A stretch of DNA of 64,000 nt from Candidatus Uhrbacteria bacterium (GTDB lineage Bacteria; Patescibacteriota; Patescibacteriia; 2-12-FULL-60-25), in NCBI GenBank assembly GCA_021413945.1, contig JAIOPK010000006.1, positions 186,001 to 250,000 on the forward strand, read 5' to 3'. The notes below the pieces were generated by a model that worked only from the letters and a program-made list of their open reading frames with translations, ran no database searches and was not told the origin of the DNA. This document shows positions 23,365 to 32,158 of this stretch, piece by piece. Numbering within the stretch: the stretch's first letter is position 1; each line of letters begins with the position of its first letter. A program made the translations under genes and the position numbers.

Positions 23365-24080
23365 AGCTCTCGCGACAGACGGCACTTAAAATTCATTTTG
23401 TCCTCGACCAGCTTTTGCCTCCGCTCTTGCGCGATGCAAGATGGTTCATGTCGATTCCGTTTCGCATATTGTACAAGGATCGTGCGCATGTCTTTTTGAC
23501 GTTTAAAGAAAAAGCTTGGTCGATGACGGAAGAAGAATTTGCGCAAGCCTATCGAGATGTGGAACCGGTCTTGATGGAACGTGATACGGATTTGACCGAG
23601 GATGCGATCGATGCGGTTTTGAAAGAAGTTGTCGGCGAGAATGTTCTTGAGGCCGGTTGTGGCAAAGGCGTCCTTATTGGCAAGTTGTCGGAGCGATGGA
23701 AGGTTACCGGTACGGATATTATTATCAGTGAACATGCTCGACGGCATACGAGTGCGACTTTTTTTGAAGCGAATGTCGAGGCGTTGCCGTTTGCGGATAA
23801 GAGTTTTGATACTGTTGTCTGTACACATACGCTTGAGCATGTTCGCGATCTCGCCAAGTCGCTTTCCGAGCTTCGTCGAGTCGCAAAAAAGAAACTCGTT
23901 ATCGTCGTCCCCAAGCAACGACCGTATCGATATACCTTTGATCTGCATCTTCACTTTTTTCCGTATGCATCGTCGCTTTTGGGTGCGTTTGGGGAGCCTG
24001 TAGGCACGCATTCCTTGCGTGAGGTTGGCGGAGATTGGTTGTACACGGAGACGCTTGCCACGGAACCAGGTCAGCCGTAA
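23361..24080 (+). CDS. class I SAM-dependent methyltransferase
   Basis: 239 residues, joined to the GT2 gene by an ATGA overlap. Motif I reads VLEAGCGKGVLIGKL near residue 95, followed by TGTDIIISEH, then FDTVVCTHTLEHVRDLA as motif IV and KKKLVIVVPKQRPYRYTFDL as the late strand. The N-terminal 80 residues contain no clear membrane helix but are basic. Substrate unknown; a glycolipid is possible. The promoter for the next gene lies inside its 3' end (24055-24083). Confidence 0.83.
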   Translation: MKLSRQTALKIHFVLDQLLPPLLRDARWFMSIPFRILYKDRAHVFLTFKEKAWSMTEEEFAQAYRDVEPVLMERDTDLTEDAIDAVLKEVVGENVLEAGCGKGVLIGKLSERWKVTGTDIIISEHARRHTSATFFEANVEALPFADKSFDTVVCTHTLEHVRDLAKSLSELRRVAKKKLVIVVPKQRPYRYTFDLHLHFFPYASSLLGAFGEPVGTHSLREVGGDWLYTETLATEPGQP

Positions 24081-24083
24081 GAT
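24055..24083 (+). promoter_or_regulatory. promoter for the UDP-GlcNAc 2-epimerase gene
   Basis: TTGCCA (24055-24060), a 17-bp spacer and TAAGAT (24078-24083) lie at the end of the methyltransferase gene. The -10 ends nine bases before the ATG at 24093, leaving a leader of at most a few bases. Confidence 0.55.
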
Positions 24084-24092
24084 GCGATTCAC

Positions 24093-25169
24093 ATGAAAAC
24101 GGTGTTTTTGGTGGCGGGAGCACGGCCGAATTTCATCAAGATTGCGCCTCTTTATGAGGCTTTACGCAATCTCGGTTTTGGCGTGGTTTTGGTGCATACG
24201 GGCCAGCACTATGACGCTAATATGTCGGACGTTTTTTTTAAGGAATTAGGGATTCCGGATCCGGATGTCCATTTGGGGGTCGGTGCAGGCGATCGTATCG
24301 CGCAGTCGCAGAAAATTACAGCCGCATTGATTCCGCTTCTTCAAACGCAAAAACCGAATGCGATTATTGTTGTTGGCGATGTGACTTCCAGTGCCGCCGG
24401 TGCGATGGCGGGTGTTGCGGCGAACATTCCGGTTGTGCATGTGGAAGCGGGGTTACGATCGCACAATTGGAGAATGCCGGAAGAATTGAATCGCATGATT
24501 GCGGATCATCATTCCGATTACCTTTTTGTTTCAGATGACGCAGGGCTCGTACACTTGGAGGATGAGCGCATACCGAAAGAACGTATCCACTACGTCGGCA
24601 ATATCATGATCGACTCGTTGCGCAAGTCCGAGCCGATGGCGGAGTCATCGACGATTCTCGAACAGCATTCGATCGCGCCAAAATCGTACGGTGTTCTGAC
24701 TCTGCATCGACCGGAAACCGTGGATCACCCAGAGACGTTGAAGATTGTGTGGGAATCGTTGAAGAAAATTTCAGAGACATTACCTCTGATTTTCCCGGTG
24801 CATCCTCGGACCAAGTCGCGCATGCAGGAATTGGCGGGAGAGAATTCGCGCATCAAAATTGTCGATCCGATCGGCTACATGGACATGATCAAGCTCGTGA
24901 AAAACTCGAAGCTTGTTCTTACGGATTCCGGCGGATTGCAAGAAGAGACGACGGCGATGTCGATTCCGTGTATTACGTTGCGCGATGAAACGGAGCGACC
25001 GTCGACCGTGACGTATGGAACGAGTGTCGTTGTCGGTCGCGATCCGGAAAAAATTCTGGCGGCTTTTGAGCAAGCGATGACCGGCGAGTGGAAAAATGGC
25101 GGACTGCCTCCGATGTGGGATGGAAAGACGGCGGATCGTATTGCGGAGATTTTGGCAAAACTCTTGTAA
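24093..25169 (+). CDS. wecB: UDP-N-acetylglucosamine 2-epimerase (non-hydrolysing), copy 1
   Basis: 358 residues, the family length. It starts TVFLVAGARPNFIKIAPLYE, with LVHTGQHYDANMSDVFF, the HVEAGLRSHNWRMPEELNRM block, LTLHRPETVDHPETL and LTDSGGLQEETTAMSIPCIT, all hallmark WecB segments with the catalytic acidic and histidine residues kept. It interconverts UDP-GlcNAc and UDP-ManNAc in the cytoplasm. A second homologue lies at 28019; one may act on a modified UDP-sugar such as UDP-2,3-diacetamido-glucuronate. Its own promoter overlaps the preceding gene. Confidence 0.93.
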   Translation: MKTVFLVAGARPNFIKIAPLYEALRNLGFGVVLVHTGQHYDANMSDVFFKELGIPDPDVHLGVGAGDRIAQSQKITAALIPLLQTQKPNAIIVVGDVTSSAAGAMAGVAANIPVVHVEAGLRSHNWRMPEELNRMIADHHSDYLFVSDDAGLVHLEDERIPKERIHYVGNIMIDSLRKSEPMAESSTILEQHSIAPKSYGVLTLHRPETVDHPETLKIVWESLKKISETLPLIFPVHPRTKSRMQELAGENSRIKIVDPIGYMDMIKLVKNSKLVLTDSGGLQEETTAMSIPCITLRDETERPSTVTYGTSVVVGRDPEKILAAFEQAMTGEWKNGGLPPMWDGKTADRIAEILAKLL

Positions 25170-25174
25170 GAATT

Positions 25175-26185
25175 ATGTCCAAACGTCTCTTGTTCATAAC
25201 GCCAAAGATCAACGACAAGGACGATGACGTTGCGTTTGCGGCTTTGTGGGCCAAAGGGTTCCAAGAAGCCGGTTTTGATGTGACGATTGTTTGCGGCGAG
25301 AAAGGGGAGACGAGTTTACCAAATGTCTACTCGCTCAATCATAAACCCGGCGATCGCCTAGGATCGCTTCTGCGATTCTGGAAGCTGATGTTTTCCTTGA
25401 AGTATGACCGCGTCTTTGTGCACATGAATACGCGATGGCTTGCGGCTGGGGCTTTGTATTGGAAATTGCGAGGGATTCCTACGTATCTTTGGTTTACGCA
25501 TTACACCAATACCGCGACGATGAAGCTTGGTCAGATTGCGGTGACACGTTTTTTCTGCGCGACCAAAGAATCGCTACCGCATTATGATGGCGATCCTCGA
25601 AAGATCGTGACGGGGCATGGGATCGATACGGAATATTGGAATGTGCCGGAATTAGCGGAGCGCGAGCCGGCGACGCATTTGCTTGCCGTGCATCGTATCT
25701 CGCGATCGAAACGCCTCGACGTCGTTCTGCGTGCGCTTGCGTTGCTTCCTGTCGAATATACGCTGACGCATTATGGTCGACCGCTTGATCCGTCGGCTGA
25801 TAATAATTACCAGGGTGAAATTGAGACGCTTGTGAAAGATCTTGGATTGACGGAGCGCGTCAGATTCATGGGGTCGGTTCCAATGCCGTCGCTTCGAGAG
25901 ATTTATCCGCGATTTCGAACGTTTATTAACTTGGTACCGAAGACGATCGATAAATCTGCGTTGGAGGCGATGTATTGCGGTTTGACGCCGGTTATTATCC
26001 AAGGCCATGCGGAAGCGATCGGATATCCGGATTTTCCAAAGGATGAAACGCCGGAGGTGATTGCGGAGTTTATTCGCGGGATGCGAATTCACTCGCGCGA
26101 GGAATTGCGCTCCATTGTCGAGCAGGGACATAGCATGAAGTCGCTGATCGCTAAGATGTCGTCGTTTATCATGCCGGGGAAATAA
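25175..26185 (+). CDS. GT4-family glycosyltransferase
   Basis: 336 residues from the ATG at 25175; the ORF-track start at 25088 lies in wecB. The first domain starts RLLFITPKINDKDDDVAFAA, the second near residue 165 (ATHLLAVHRISRSKRLDVVL). The donor-site region reads FINLVPKTIDKSALEAMYCG, with the first glutamate of EX7E replaced, so the fit to GT4 is good in fold but the donor specificity may differ. It is slightly short for the family. The next gene starts one base after its stop. Confidence 0.83.
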   Translation: MSKRLLFITPKINDKDDDVAFAALWAKGFQEAGFDVTIVCGEKGETSLPNVYSLNHKPGDRLGSLLRFWKLMFSLKYDRVFVHMNTRWLAAGALYWKLRGIPTYLWFTHYTNTATMKLGQIAVTRFFCATKESLPHYDGDPRKIVTGHGIDTEYWNVPELAEREPATHLLAVHRISRSKRLDVVLRALALLPVEYTLTHYGRPLDPSADNNYQGEIETLVKDLGLTERVRFMGSVPMPSLREIYPRFRTFINLVPKTIDKSALEAMYCGLTPVIIQGHAEAIGYPDFPKDETPEVIAEFIRGMRIHSREELRSIVEQGHSMKSLIAKMSSFIMPGK

Positions 26186-26186
26186 T

Positions 26187-28013
26187 ATGTGCGGTATTAA
26201 TGGTTTTACATGGCGTGATCCGGGGCTCCTGCGAAAGATGCATGAGCTTACGAGTCATCGCGGACCGGATGACCAAGGGCTTTGGGAAACCGAGTCCGTT
26301 TCTTTTGCACATAATCGATTGTCGATCATTGATCTGACGCCGGGAGGACATCAACCGATGGCGTCGCCGGATGGACGTTTCACGATCGTTTTTAATGGTG
26401 AGATTTATAATTATCGTGAGCTGCGAGCGGAGCTTGAAGGAATGGGCGAGAGATTTACGTCGACGTCGGATACGGAAGTACTGCTTCGAATGTTTTCGCG
26501 TCTTGGTGAGGCGTGTTTGCCGCGCTTGAACGGTATTTTTGCTTTTGCGCTTTGGGATCGGGATGAAAAGAGTTTGCGTTTGGTGCGCGATCAGATCGGG
26601 GTGAAACCGTTGTATTACTTCTTTGATGGAAAACAGCTCGCGTTTTCATCGGAGATGAAGGCGTTGTTACCGATCGTACCGGAACGAAAGATCGACAAAG
26701 ATGCTTTGAATGCGTATTTCCGGTTGCTGTATGTTCCGGGGGAGAAAACGATGGTCGAAGGGATTAAACGCCTGTCTCCCGGTCATGTCGCTTTGTTTCA
26801 GAATGGAAAGTTTACAGTCGAAGCGTTTTGGAAATTGCAGGAAGGGGAGCGAGTTGGAAGTTATGAGGATGCGGTCGAGGGAGTGCGTGAGCGATTGAGG
26901 TCGTCGGTGGCGCGGCAGTTGGTTTCCGATCGACCTGTTGGCGTGTTTTTGTCCGGAGGTATCGACTCGTCGGCGATTCTCGGGTTGGCGAGTGAGGCGT
27001 CGAGCGGACCGCTGAAGGCGTTCACTGTTTCATATGCTTCGGATTTTCAACAGGAGAAATACAATGCGGATGCGGAACTTGCCGCGAGAACAGCGAAACA
27101 TTTTGGAGCGGAGCATCAAGTCATCCGACTCGACGCGATGATGGCGCGCGATCTTCTTGAGACAACGGCTTGGCAAATGGATGAGCCGGTTGCGAATCAT
27201 ATTCAGACCTCGACGTATGCGCTCGCCAAGTTTGCGAAGCCGGAAATTACGGTTGCGCTTGGAGGAGATGGGGGCGACGAGTTGTTTGGCGGTTATCCGC
27301 GTTATTGGTATGCGGCGCAGATCGACAAACTGCAGAAGTTCCCGTTCCCGTGGAGTTTGTTCGACAGTATCCCGAAGGATTCTTGGAAGAAGTTGGCGGC
27401 AAATTCGGGATTGGACCGACACCTTTCGTTTGTGGCGCAGAAGGAAATCGATATAGAATCGATTTTGAAAGGTGGGATGAATGATTCGTCGGTGACGGCG
27501 CAAATACTAGCTCCGTATTTTGTCGACAGTTGGAAAGACAAGACGAATGGTTTGATGGCGGCAGATGTTCGGACATGGATTCCGGATGAGTCATTGATTC
27601 GAACGGATCGTTTGACGATGGCGCATGGACTTGAACAGCGCGTACCGATTCTTGATATCGATCTTGTCGAATATGCGTTCCGTATTCCGTCGAAATATAA
27701 ACTAGGTGATCGGAAGCAGGGGAAGCGCGTCCTCATCGATGCGATGAAGCCGTGGATTGCCCCGCATCTTTTGGCCGAGGAGAAGCGCGCGTGGAATTCA
27801 CCGATGGCCAAGTGGATTCGCGGACCGCTCGAGCCGTATATGCGCGAGATATTGTCACCGAGCTATGTTGAGGGAACTTCGTCTATTCTCGATTTTGAGG
27901 GTCTGAATCGGATGCTGGATGCGCATATCTCTCAAAAGCGATACGCGTTGGCGCCGCTTTGGGCGGCCGTATCGTTCCAGCTCTGGTATAAAAAGGTCTT
28001 TTCTGGTAAATAG
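26187..28013 (+). CDS. asnB: AsnB-type amidotransferase (paralog 2)
   Basis: 608 residues. Cys2 of MCGINGFTW is the glutaminase nucleophile; HRGPDDQGLW, FNGEIYNYREL and SDTEVLLRMF complete the N-terminal domain. The synthetase domain has SGGIDSSAILGLA near residue 257 and GGDGGDELFGGYPRY near 365. It lacks the palindromic insertion of paralog 1 and has the normal interdomain sequence (VEAFWKL). Placement among UDP-amino-sugar genes suggests amidation of a sugar carboxylate rather than asparagine synthesis for protein, though both remain possible. Confidence 0.9.
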   Translation: MCGINGFTWRDPGLLRKMHELTSHRGPDDQGLWETESVSFAHNRLSIIDLTPGGHQPMASPDGRFTIVFNGEIYNYRELRAELEGMGERFTSTSDTEVLLRMFSRLGEACLPRLNGIFAFALWDRDEKSLRLVRDQIGVKPLYYFFDGKQLAFSSEMKALLPIVPERKIDKDALNAYFRLLYVPGEKTMVEGIKRLSPGHVALFQNGKFTVEAFWKLQEGERVGSYEDAVEGVRERLRSSVARQLVSDRPVGVFLSGGIDSSAILGLASEASSGPLKAFTVSYASDFQQEKYNADAELAARTAKHFGAEHQVIRLDAMMARDLLETTAWQMDEPVANHIQTSTYALAKFAKPEITVALGGDGGDELFGGYPRYWYAAQIDKLQKFPFPWSLFDSIPKDSWKKLAANSGLDRHLSFVAQKEIDIESILKGGMNDSSVTAQILAPYFVDSWKDKTNGLMAADVRTWIPDESLIRTDRLTMAHGLEQRVPILDIDLVEYAFRIPSKYKLGDRKQGKRVLIDAMKPWIAPHLLAEEKRAWNSPMAKWIRGPLEPYMREILSPSYVEGTSSILDFEGLNRMLDAHISQKRYALAPLWAAVSFQLWYKKVFSGK

Positions 28014-28018
28014 GCCCT

Positions 28019-29110
28019 GTGTTAGTCGTCATTTTGGGCACTCGTCCAGAGATCATTAAGACGGCGCCTGTGGTGCTAGAAGCCCAACGGCGTGGTATTC
28101 CCGTCGCCATTATTCATACCGGCCAGCATTACGACGATGCTTTGGACGGTATTTTTTTTCGCGAGTTGGGATTGCCTCAGCCGGCGATCAATTTACGCGT
28201 CGGTTCCTTGCCGGTCCTGAAACAGCTTGGAGCGATGATCGATCGATTGCACGATGCATTTGAAACATTCAAACCAAAGGTCGTGATGGTGCAAGGAGAC
28301 ACGAATTCCGTTTTGGCCGGAGCGCTTGCCGCGCACAAGATCGGAATTCCGGTCGCACATCTTGAAGCGGGACTTCGTAGCGATGATTGGGATATGCCGG
28401 AAGAGGCGAATCGTGTTTTGGCCGGCTTCGTCGCCGATCTCCATTTCTGTCCGACGGAGGTTCAGCGTGAACGACTGCGGGGAGAGACGATTACGGAGGG
28501 TGTACATGTGGTCGGAAATACCGTGGTCGATGCCGCACTTCATTATCATGAGATCGCTAAGTCCGGCGATACGCTCTCCCGATTTGGTATCGTGAGCCCA
28601 TATGCGTTGCTTACGATGCATCGGCCGTCGAATGTCGATGAGCCCGGGCGTCTGCAGTCGATGATTGAAATGTTGTCGCGATTTGCGGAGCATCGCGGTT
28701 GGAAAATTGTGTTTCCGGTTCATCCGCGCACCAAAGCTCGTTTGGTCGCGAGCGGGTTGTGGGATGATTTGGCCGTGAATCCGAATTTTATTTTAAGCGA
28801 ACCGATCGGTTATCTAGATTTGCTCGCATTACAATCGAGTGCGCAGCTAGTCCTGACCGACTCCGGTGGGTTGCAGGAAGAGGCTAATATTTTGCGCGTG
28901 CCTTGTGTGACGCTGCGAGCGAACACGGAACGGCCGGAGACGGTTGAAGCCGGAGGGAATGTTTTGTATGCCGGTATTGATGTACACGAACTCGATACGC
29001 TCGTCGATGCGATGCTTATTCGTCCGCGTGATTGGTCGAGCCCGTTTGGCGACGGCATGACCGCGAAGCGTGTGATTGATATTCTTATGCAGACTCATCT
29101 TTCCATATGA
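28019..29110 (+). CDS. UDP-N-acetylglucosamine 2-epimerase (non-hydrolysing), copy 2
   Basis: 363 residues, starting at GTG. Family blocks are clear: VVILGTRPEIIKTAPVVLEA, IHTGQHYDDALDGIFF, HLEAGLRSDDWDMPEEANRV, LTMHRPSNVDEPGRL and LTDSGGLQEEANILRVPCVT. It is clearly diverged from the copy at 24093. It is directly followed, with an ATGA overlap, by a WlbA/WbpB-like dehydrogenase, so it may play the WbpI role (2-epimerisation of a 2,3-diacetamido-uronate). That specific assignment is inferred from the neighbours. Confidence 0.9.
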   Translation: MLVVILGTRPEIIKTAPVVLEAQRRGIPVAIIHTGQHYDDALDGIFFRELGLPQPAINLRVGSLPVLKQLGAMIDRLHDAFETFKPKVVMVQGDTNSVLAGALAAHKIGIPVAHLEAGLRSDDWDMPEEANRVLAGFVADLHFCPTEVQRERLRGETITEGVHVVGNTVVDAALHYHEIAKSGDTLSRFGIVSPYALLTMHRPSNVDEPGRLQSMIEMLSRFAEHRGWKIVFPVHPRTKARLVASGLWDDLAVNPNFILSEPIGYLDLLALQSSAQLVLTDSGGLQEEANILRVPCVTLRANTERPETVEAGGNVLYAGIDVHELDTLVDAMLIRPRDWSSPFGDGMTAKRVIDILMQTHLSI

Positions 29111-30111
29111 AAATCCTTGTCGTCGGTGTCGGGTACTGGGGGCCAAATGTCGTACGTAATCTTGTAGATTTTCCGGAAGTGGAGTCGATCGGTATTTCCG
29201 ATTTGGATCCCGCCAAGGCCGCAAAGATGGTCGCCAAGTTTCCGCGAACGCACGTCGCCAAACCGGCTCCGGAAGCTTTTGCCGACGGATACGACGCCGC
29301 GATAATCGTGACGCCGGTCGACTCGCATGCAGCGCTTGCGGAGGCGGCTTTGTCGGCCGGCATGCATGTTCTTGTCGAGAAGCCGCTCACGCGTACCGTA
29401 GATGAAGCCAAGCGATTGATCGCCAAAGCGGACGAGGTCGGGAAGCGGCTGATGGTCGGACATGTATTTCATTATAAGCCGGAAGTTCGCGCCTTGGTCG
29501 ACCTTGTGAAGTCAGGCGAACTTGGCACGGTGAAATATCTTGACTCGGTTCGCGTGAACCTCGGCTTGTTCCGTTCCGATGTGAACGTGCTTTGGGATTT
29601 GGCTCCGCATGATCTGACAATTTTTGAGGCGGTGCTCGGTAAACAGCCGGTGCGCGTCTCGGCGATCGGTGCAAAACATGTCGTGCACCCGACAACTCCG
29701 CAGGAAACGATGGTGTACATGACGCTCGATTACGGCGACGGAACGCTCGGACATGTGCACGTGAATTGGTACTCGCCGGTGAAACAGCGTTTGATGATGG
29801 TGGGCGGCGATAAAAAGATGGCCGTGTACGACGATATTAATACCGCAGAACCGATTCGTGTTTACGATTGTGGTACCTATGATGCGGTTGCAGATACGCC
29901 GACGTATCCGGCTCTGCGTACCGGGGACGTTCATATTCCTAAAATTAAGCAGGAAGAACCGTTGAAGGTTCAGCTACGCGAGTTTTTTTCCTCAATTCAA
30001 GAGGGCCGAGCGCCGCAGACGGACGGGAATGCCGGTTTGCGCGTGGTCCGTATTTTGGAGGCCGCGATGAAGTCGCTTGAGCAGGACGGAGTTTTTGTCA
30101 CATTGGACTAG
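29107..30111 (+). CDS. Gfo/Idh/MocA-family sugar dehydrogenase, WlbA/WbpB-like
   Basis: 334 residues. The Rossmann domain starts KILVVGVGYWGPNVVRNLVD, with VTPVDSHAALAEAAL and the hallmark VEKPLTRTVDEAKRLI containing the EKP motif near residue 97. The second domain has GELGTVKYLDSVRVNLGLFR and the conserved WDLAPHDL with its histidine. WlbA/WbpB enzymes oxidise C3 of UDP-GlcNAc-uronate before transamination. The upstream 2-epimerase and downstream aminotransferase and acyltransferase genes fit that pathway, but other sugar substrates are possible. Confidence 0.88.
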   Translation: MKILVVGVGYWGPNVVRNLVDFPEVESIGISDLDPAKAAKMVAKFPRTHVAKPAPEAFADGYDAAIIVTPVDSHAALAEAALSAGMHVLVEKPLTRTVDEAKRLIAKADEVGKRLMVGHVFHYKPEVRALVDLVKSGELGTVKYLDSVRVNLGLFRSDVNVLWDLAPHDLTIFEAVLGKQPVRVSAIGAKHVVHPTTPQETMVYMTLDYGDGTLGHVHVNWYSPVKQRLMMVGGDKKMAVYDDINTAEPIRVYDCGTYDAVADTPTYPALRTGDVHIPKIKQEEPLKVQLREFFSSIQEGRAPQTDGNAGLRVVRILEAAMKSLEQDGVFVTLD

Positions 30112-30121
30112 CCGTCGTCCC

Positions 30122-30150
30122 TTGATACGGAAGGCGCTTTCTGCTAGGTT
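30122..30150 (+). promoter_or_regulatory. candidate promoter
   Basis: TTGATA (30122-30127), a 17-bp spacer and TAGGTT (30145-30150) lie in the 48-bp gap before the gene at 30160. The -10 is part of GCTAGGTT and ends nine bases before the ATG, so the leader would be very short. Confidence 0.6.
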
Positions 30151-30159
30151 TGACCTGCC

Positions 30160-31602
30160 ATGCAACAGGATAAGCCCGCTTTTGGCTACACGAGCAAGGA
30201 CTATGTCCTTCAAGGTAATTTGATCGTCCTTTCTGATGAAAAGACGGTTTGGGAAGCTCTGCCGACGCGCGTGCGGACGAGCGTACGTAAGGGCGAGCGC
30301 TCCGGCGTTCGCATTCGCGATTTCGATCCGGTAGAGGATCTCGCCAAAGTCGTGCCGTTCACGCCGAACGACGACGACATTCCGCCTACGTTCGAGACTC
30401 GTCATCGCGGCTTTGTCGCGGAGGCGGAGGATACGGGCGAGATGCTTGGTTGGGTTTTGACGGCAGGCATCGGCAAGAAGAACTTCTTGCTGTGTCATGC
30501 GTCGACTCCGGCGGGCAAGAAGCGCGAGACGCCGAACATGCTCTTGTGGCGAGCGATCAAAGAGTCGCTCGGCACGTACGGGTTCTTCGACGTCGGCGTG
30601 TCGTATCGACCGTCGCTGCAGTTTTACTTCTCGGGCTATGGCCAGCAGAAGTATCCGATGGTCATGCGGCCGACGGATTTGCCCATCGATTTGCGCATCA
30701 CGCCTTTCGACACGGCGGCCTATGGCGTCGAGCCCGGGCCTGCTGTCGACGGTGTGAAGCTGCTCGGCGAAGTCTTTGGTACCGACCAGTGGACATTCTT
30801 CCCGCGTGCGATGTTCGCCATCGCGGGATGTCTCATGGAGTATCGTGATCAAGGTCGACTCACCGCCGACGACGAGGTCCTTATCTCGACGACGACGGGT
30901 TCGCCCTACATTTCATCCTGCGTTACCAAGGCGATCGAGTCGGTGTGCCGATGGTCGCAGATGCCATCGGACAAGACTAAAGCGGTGCTCCTGATCCACG
31001 AATTCGGTTTTCCGAATCCGCATGCGGCGGAGATGCGTGCGTTCTGTGATCAACGGAGGATTCCTCTGATTGAAGACCTCGCGTATGGCTGGGGCTCGGA
31101 AGGAACGGGTTCGTTTGGAGACGTAAAAATCGTTTCCTTCACCAAACTGTTTCCCGTGCAATTCGGCGGTGCGCTCATTGGAATGAATATTCCGCTCGAG
31201 CGTCACTGGAAAGTTTTGCGCAGTTCCGATCCCGCAAAGGGCGAGGAAGTGCTCGGACTGATTCCGAAGTTCTGGCAGCCGCTCGAAGAAATTCGCGCAC
31301 AGCGTCAGAAGATCTGGAAGATGTATGCCGATCGTCTCGCTTCCGTGCGCGATGCTTGGTGCGAGCTCGAGCCCGGTGTCATGCCCGGCGCTTTCATTCT
31401 CAAGATGCAGGATGAGGAGGAAATGAAGCGCATTTCCGCCTTCGTTAAACGCTTTGGTATCGAGGTCGGGAATTGGTATCACCATGCCGCGATCTTTCTG
31501 CCATGTCATCAGCGCATGACACGTCGGCACGTCGATTATGTCTGCGGTGCCATCCTGGCAAATTTCCGCGAAAACTGCGGGATTCCGGGAGTACGATGCT
31601 AA
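30160..31602 (+). CDS. fusion: N-terminal acetyltransferase-like domain + DegT/AHBA-type aminotransferase domain
   Basis: 480 residues. Residues 1-190 resemble a single GNAT/FemAB-like domain (VLSDEKTVWEALPTRVRTSV; GRGFVAEAED-type strands; LLWRAIKESLGTYGFFDVGV). Residues 195-475 look like a short DegT/DnrJ/EryC1 (PLP) aminotransferase: LISTTTGSPYISSCVTKAIE, LLIHEFGFPNPHAAEMRAFC, IPLIEDLAYGWGS and VSFTKLFPVQFGGALI, where TK would hold the PLP lysine. The small-domain part is shortened compared with the 370-residue family norm, so activity is uncertain. It stands alone between a promoter and a terminator. N-acylation of the amino sugar it forms would be a logical joint role. Confidence 0.7.
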   Translation: MQQDKPAFGYTSKDYVLQGNLIVLSDEKTVWEALPTRVRTSVRKGERSGVRIRDFDPVEDLAKVVPFTPNDDDIPPTFETRHRGFVAEAEDTGEMLGWVLTAGIGKKNFLLCHASTPAGKKRETPNMLLWRAIKESLGTYGFFDVGVSYRPSLQFYFSGYGQQKYPMVMRPTDLPIDLRITPFDTAAYGVEPGPAVDGVKLLGEVFGTDQWTFFPRAMFAIAGCLMEYRDQGRLTADDEVLISTTTGSPYISSCVTKAIESVCRWSQMPSDKTKAVLLIHEFGFPNPHAAEMRAFCDQRRIPLIEDLAYGWGSEGTGSFGDVKIVSFTKLFPVQFGGALIGMNIPLERHWKVLRSSDPAKGEEVLGLIPKFWQPLEEIRAQRQKIWKMYADRLASVRDAWCELEPGVMPGAFILKMQDEEEMKRISAFVKRFGIEVGNWYHHAAIFLPCHQRMTRRHVDYVCGAILANFRENCGIPGVRC

Positions 31603-31607
31603 ACTGG

Positions 31608-31632
31608 AGGGGCCTTGCCAAAGGCCCCTTTT
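31608..31632 (+). terminator. intrinsic terminator
   Basis: AGGGGCCTT (31608-31616), loop GCCA and AAGGCCCCT (31621-31629) form a 9-bp stem followed by TTTT, six bases after the stop of the preceding gene. Confidence 0.88.
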
Positions 31633-31678
31633 CCTGTTGAAATCGCGTACGTACCTTTCGTTTGACCAGAGGTGACCT

Positions 31679-32158
31679 ATGAAGCGCGGTGGATATTCTG
31701 CCGGAACAGACGTCGACCTCTCGGAAGACGTGGTTCCTAATTATGCCAAGCTCGGCGATCGCGTGAAGATTCGGACAGGAACCATCCTGTTCGGCTCCGA
31801 AGGGCGGCTGCTCGAGATTGGCAACGATGTATACATCAACGCGCGATGCGTCCTGCATGGCGGAAGCGCCAAGCTCACGATCGGAAGCCGTGTGACCCTC
31901 GCCGTCGGCGTGGTGATCCACACGGACTCCGGTCCGAACACATCGCCACTGCTCCAAAAGAGCTACCCGATCGAGGCGAAAGCCGTCACGATCGAGGACG
32001 ATGTCTGGATCGGCACCTACGCCGTCATCCTGCCCGGTGTCACGATCGGGAAGGGGAGCGTCGTCGGCGCACACAGCGTCGTCAGAGACGACGTGCCTCC
32101 CGGATCGGTCGTTGCCGGACAACCGGCGCGGGTGGTTAAGCAGATTCCAACCGTATGA
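31679..32158 (+). CDS. left-handed beta-helix (hexapeptide) acyltransferase
   Basis: 159 residues. Hexapeptide turns are visible along the chain: LGDRVKIRTGTILFG, LTIGSRVTLAVGVVIHTDSG with the catalytic-type histidine, VTIEDDVWIGTYAVILPGVT and IGKGSVVGAHSVVRDDVPPG, ending VVAGQPARVVKQI, the WbbJ/LacA layout. It should transfer an acetyl or similar acyl group to a sugar. It overlaps the aminotransferase-containing gene by ATGA, so it may N-acetylate the product of that enzyme (a WbpD/WlbB role) or O-acetylate a glycan; the sequence is closer to the O-acetyltransferase type. Confidence 0.87.
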   Translation: MKRGGYSAGTDVDLSEDVVPNYAKLGDRVKIRTGTILFGSEGRLLEIGNDVYINARCVLHGGSAKLTIGSRVTLAVGVVIHTDSGPNTSPLLQKSYPIEAKAVTIEDDVWIGTYAVILPGVTIGKGSVVGAHSVVRDDVPPGSVVAGQPARVVKQIPTV

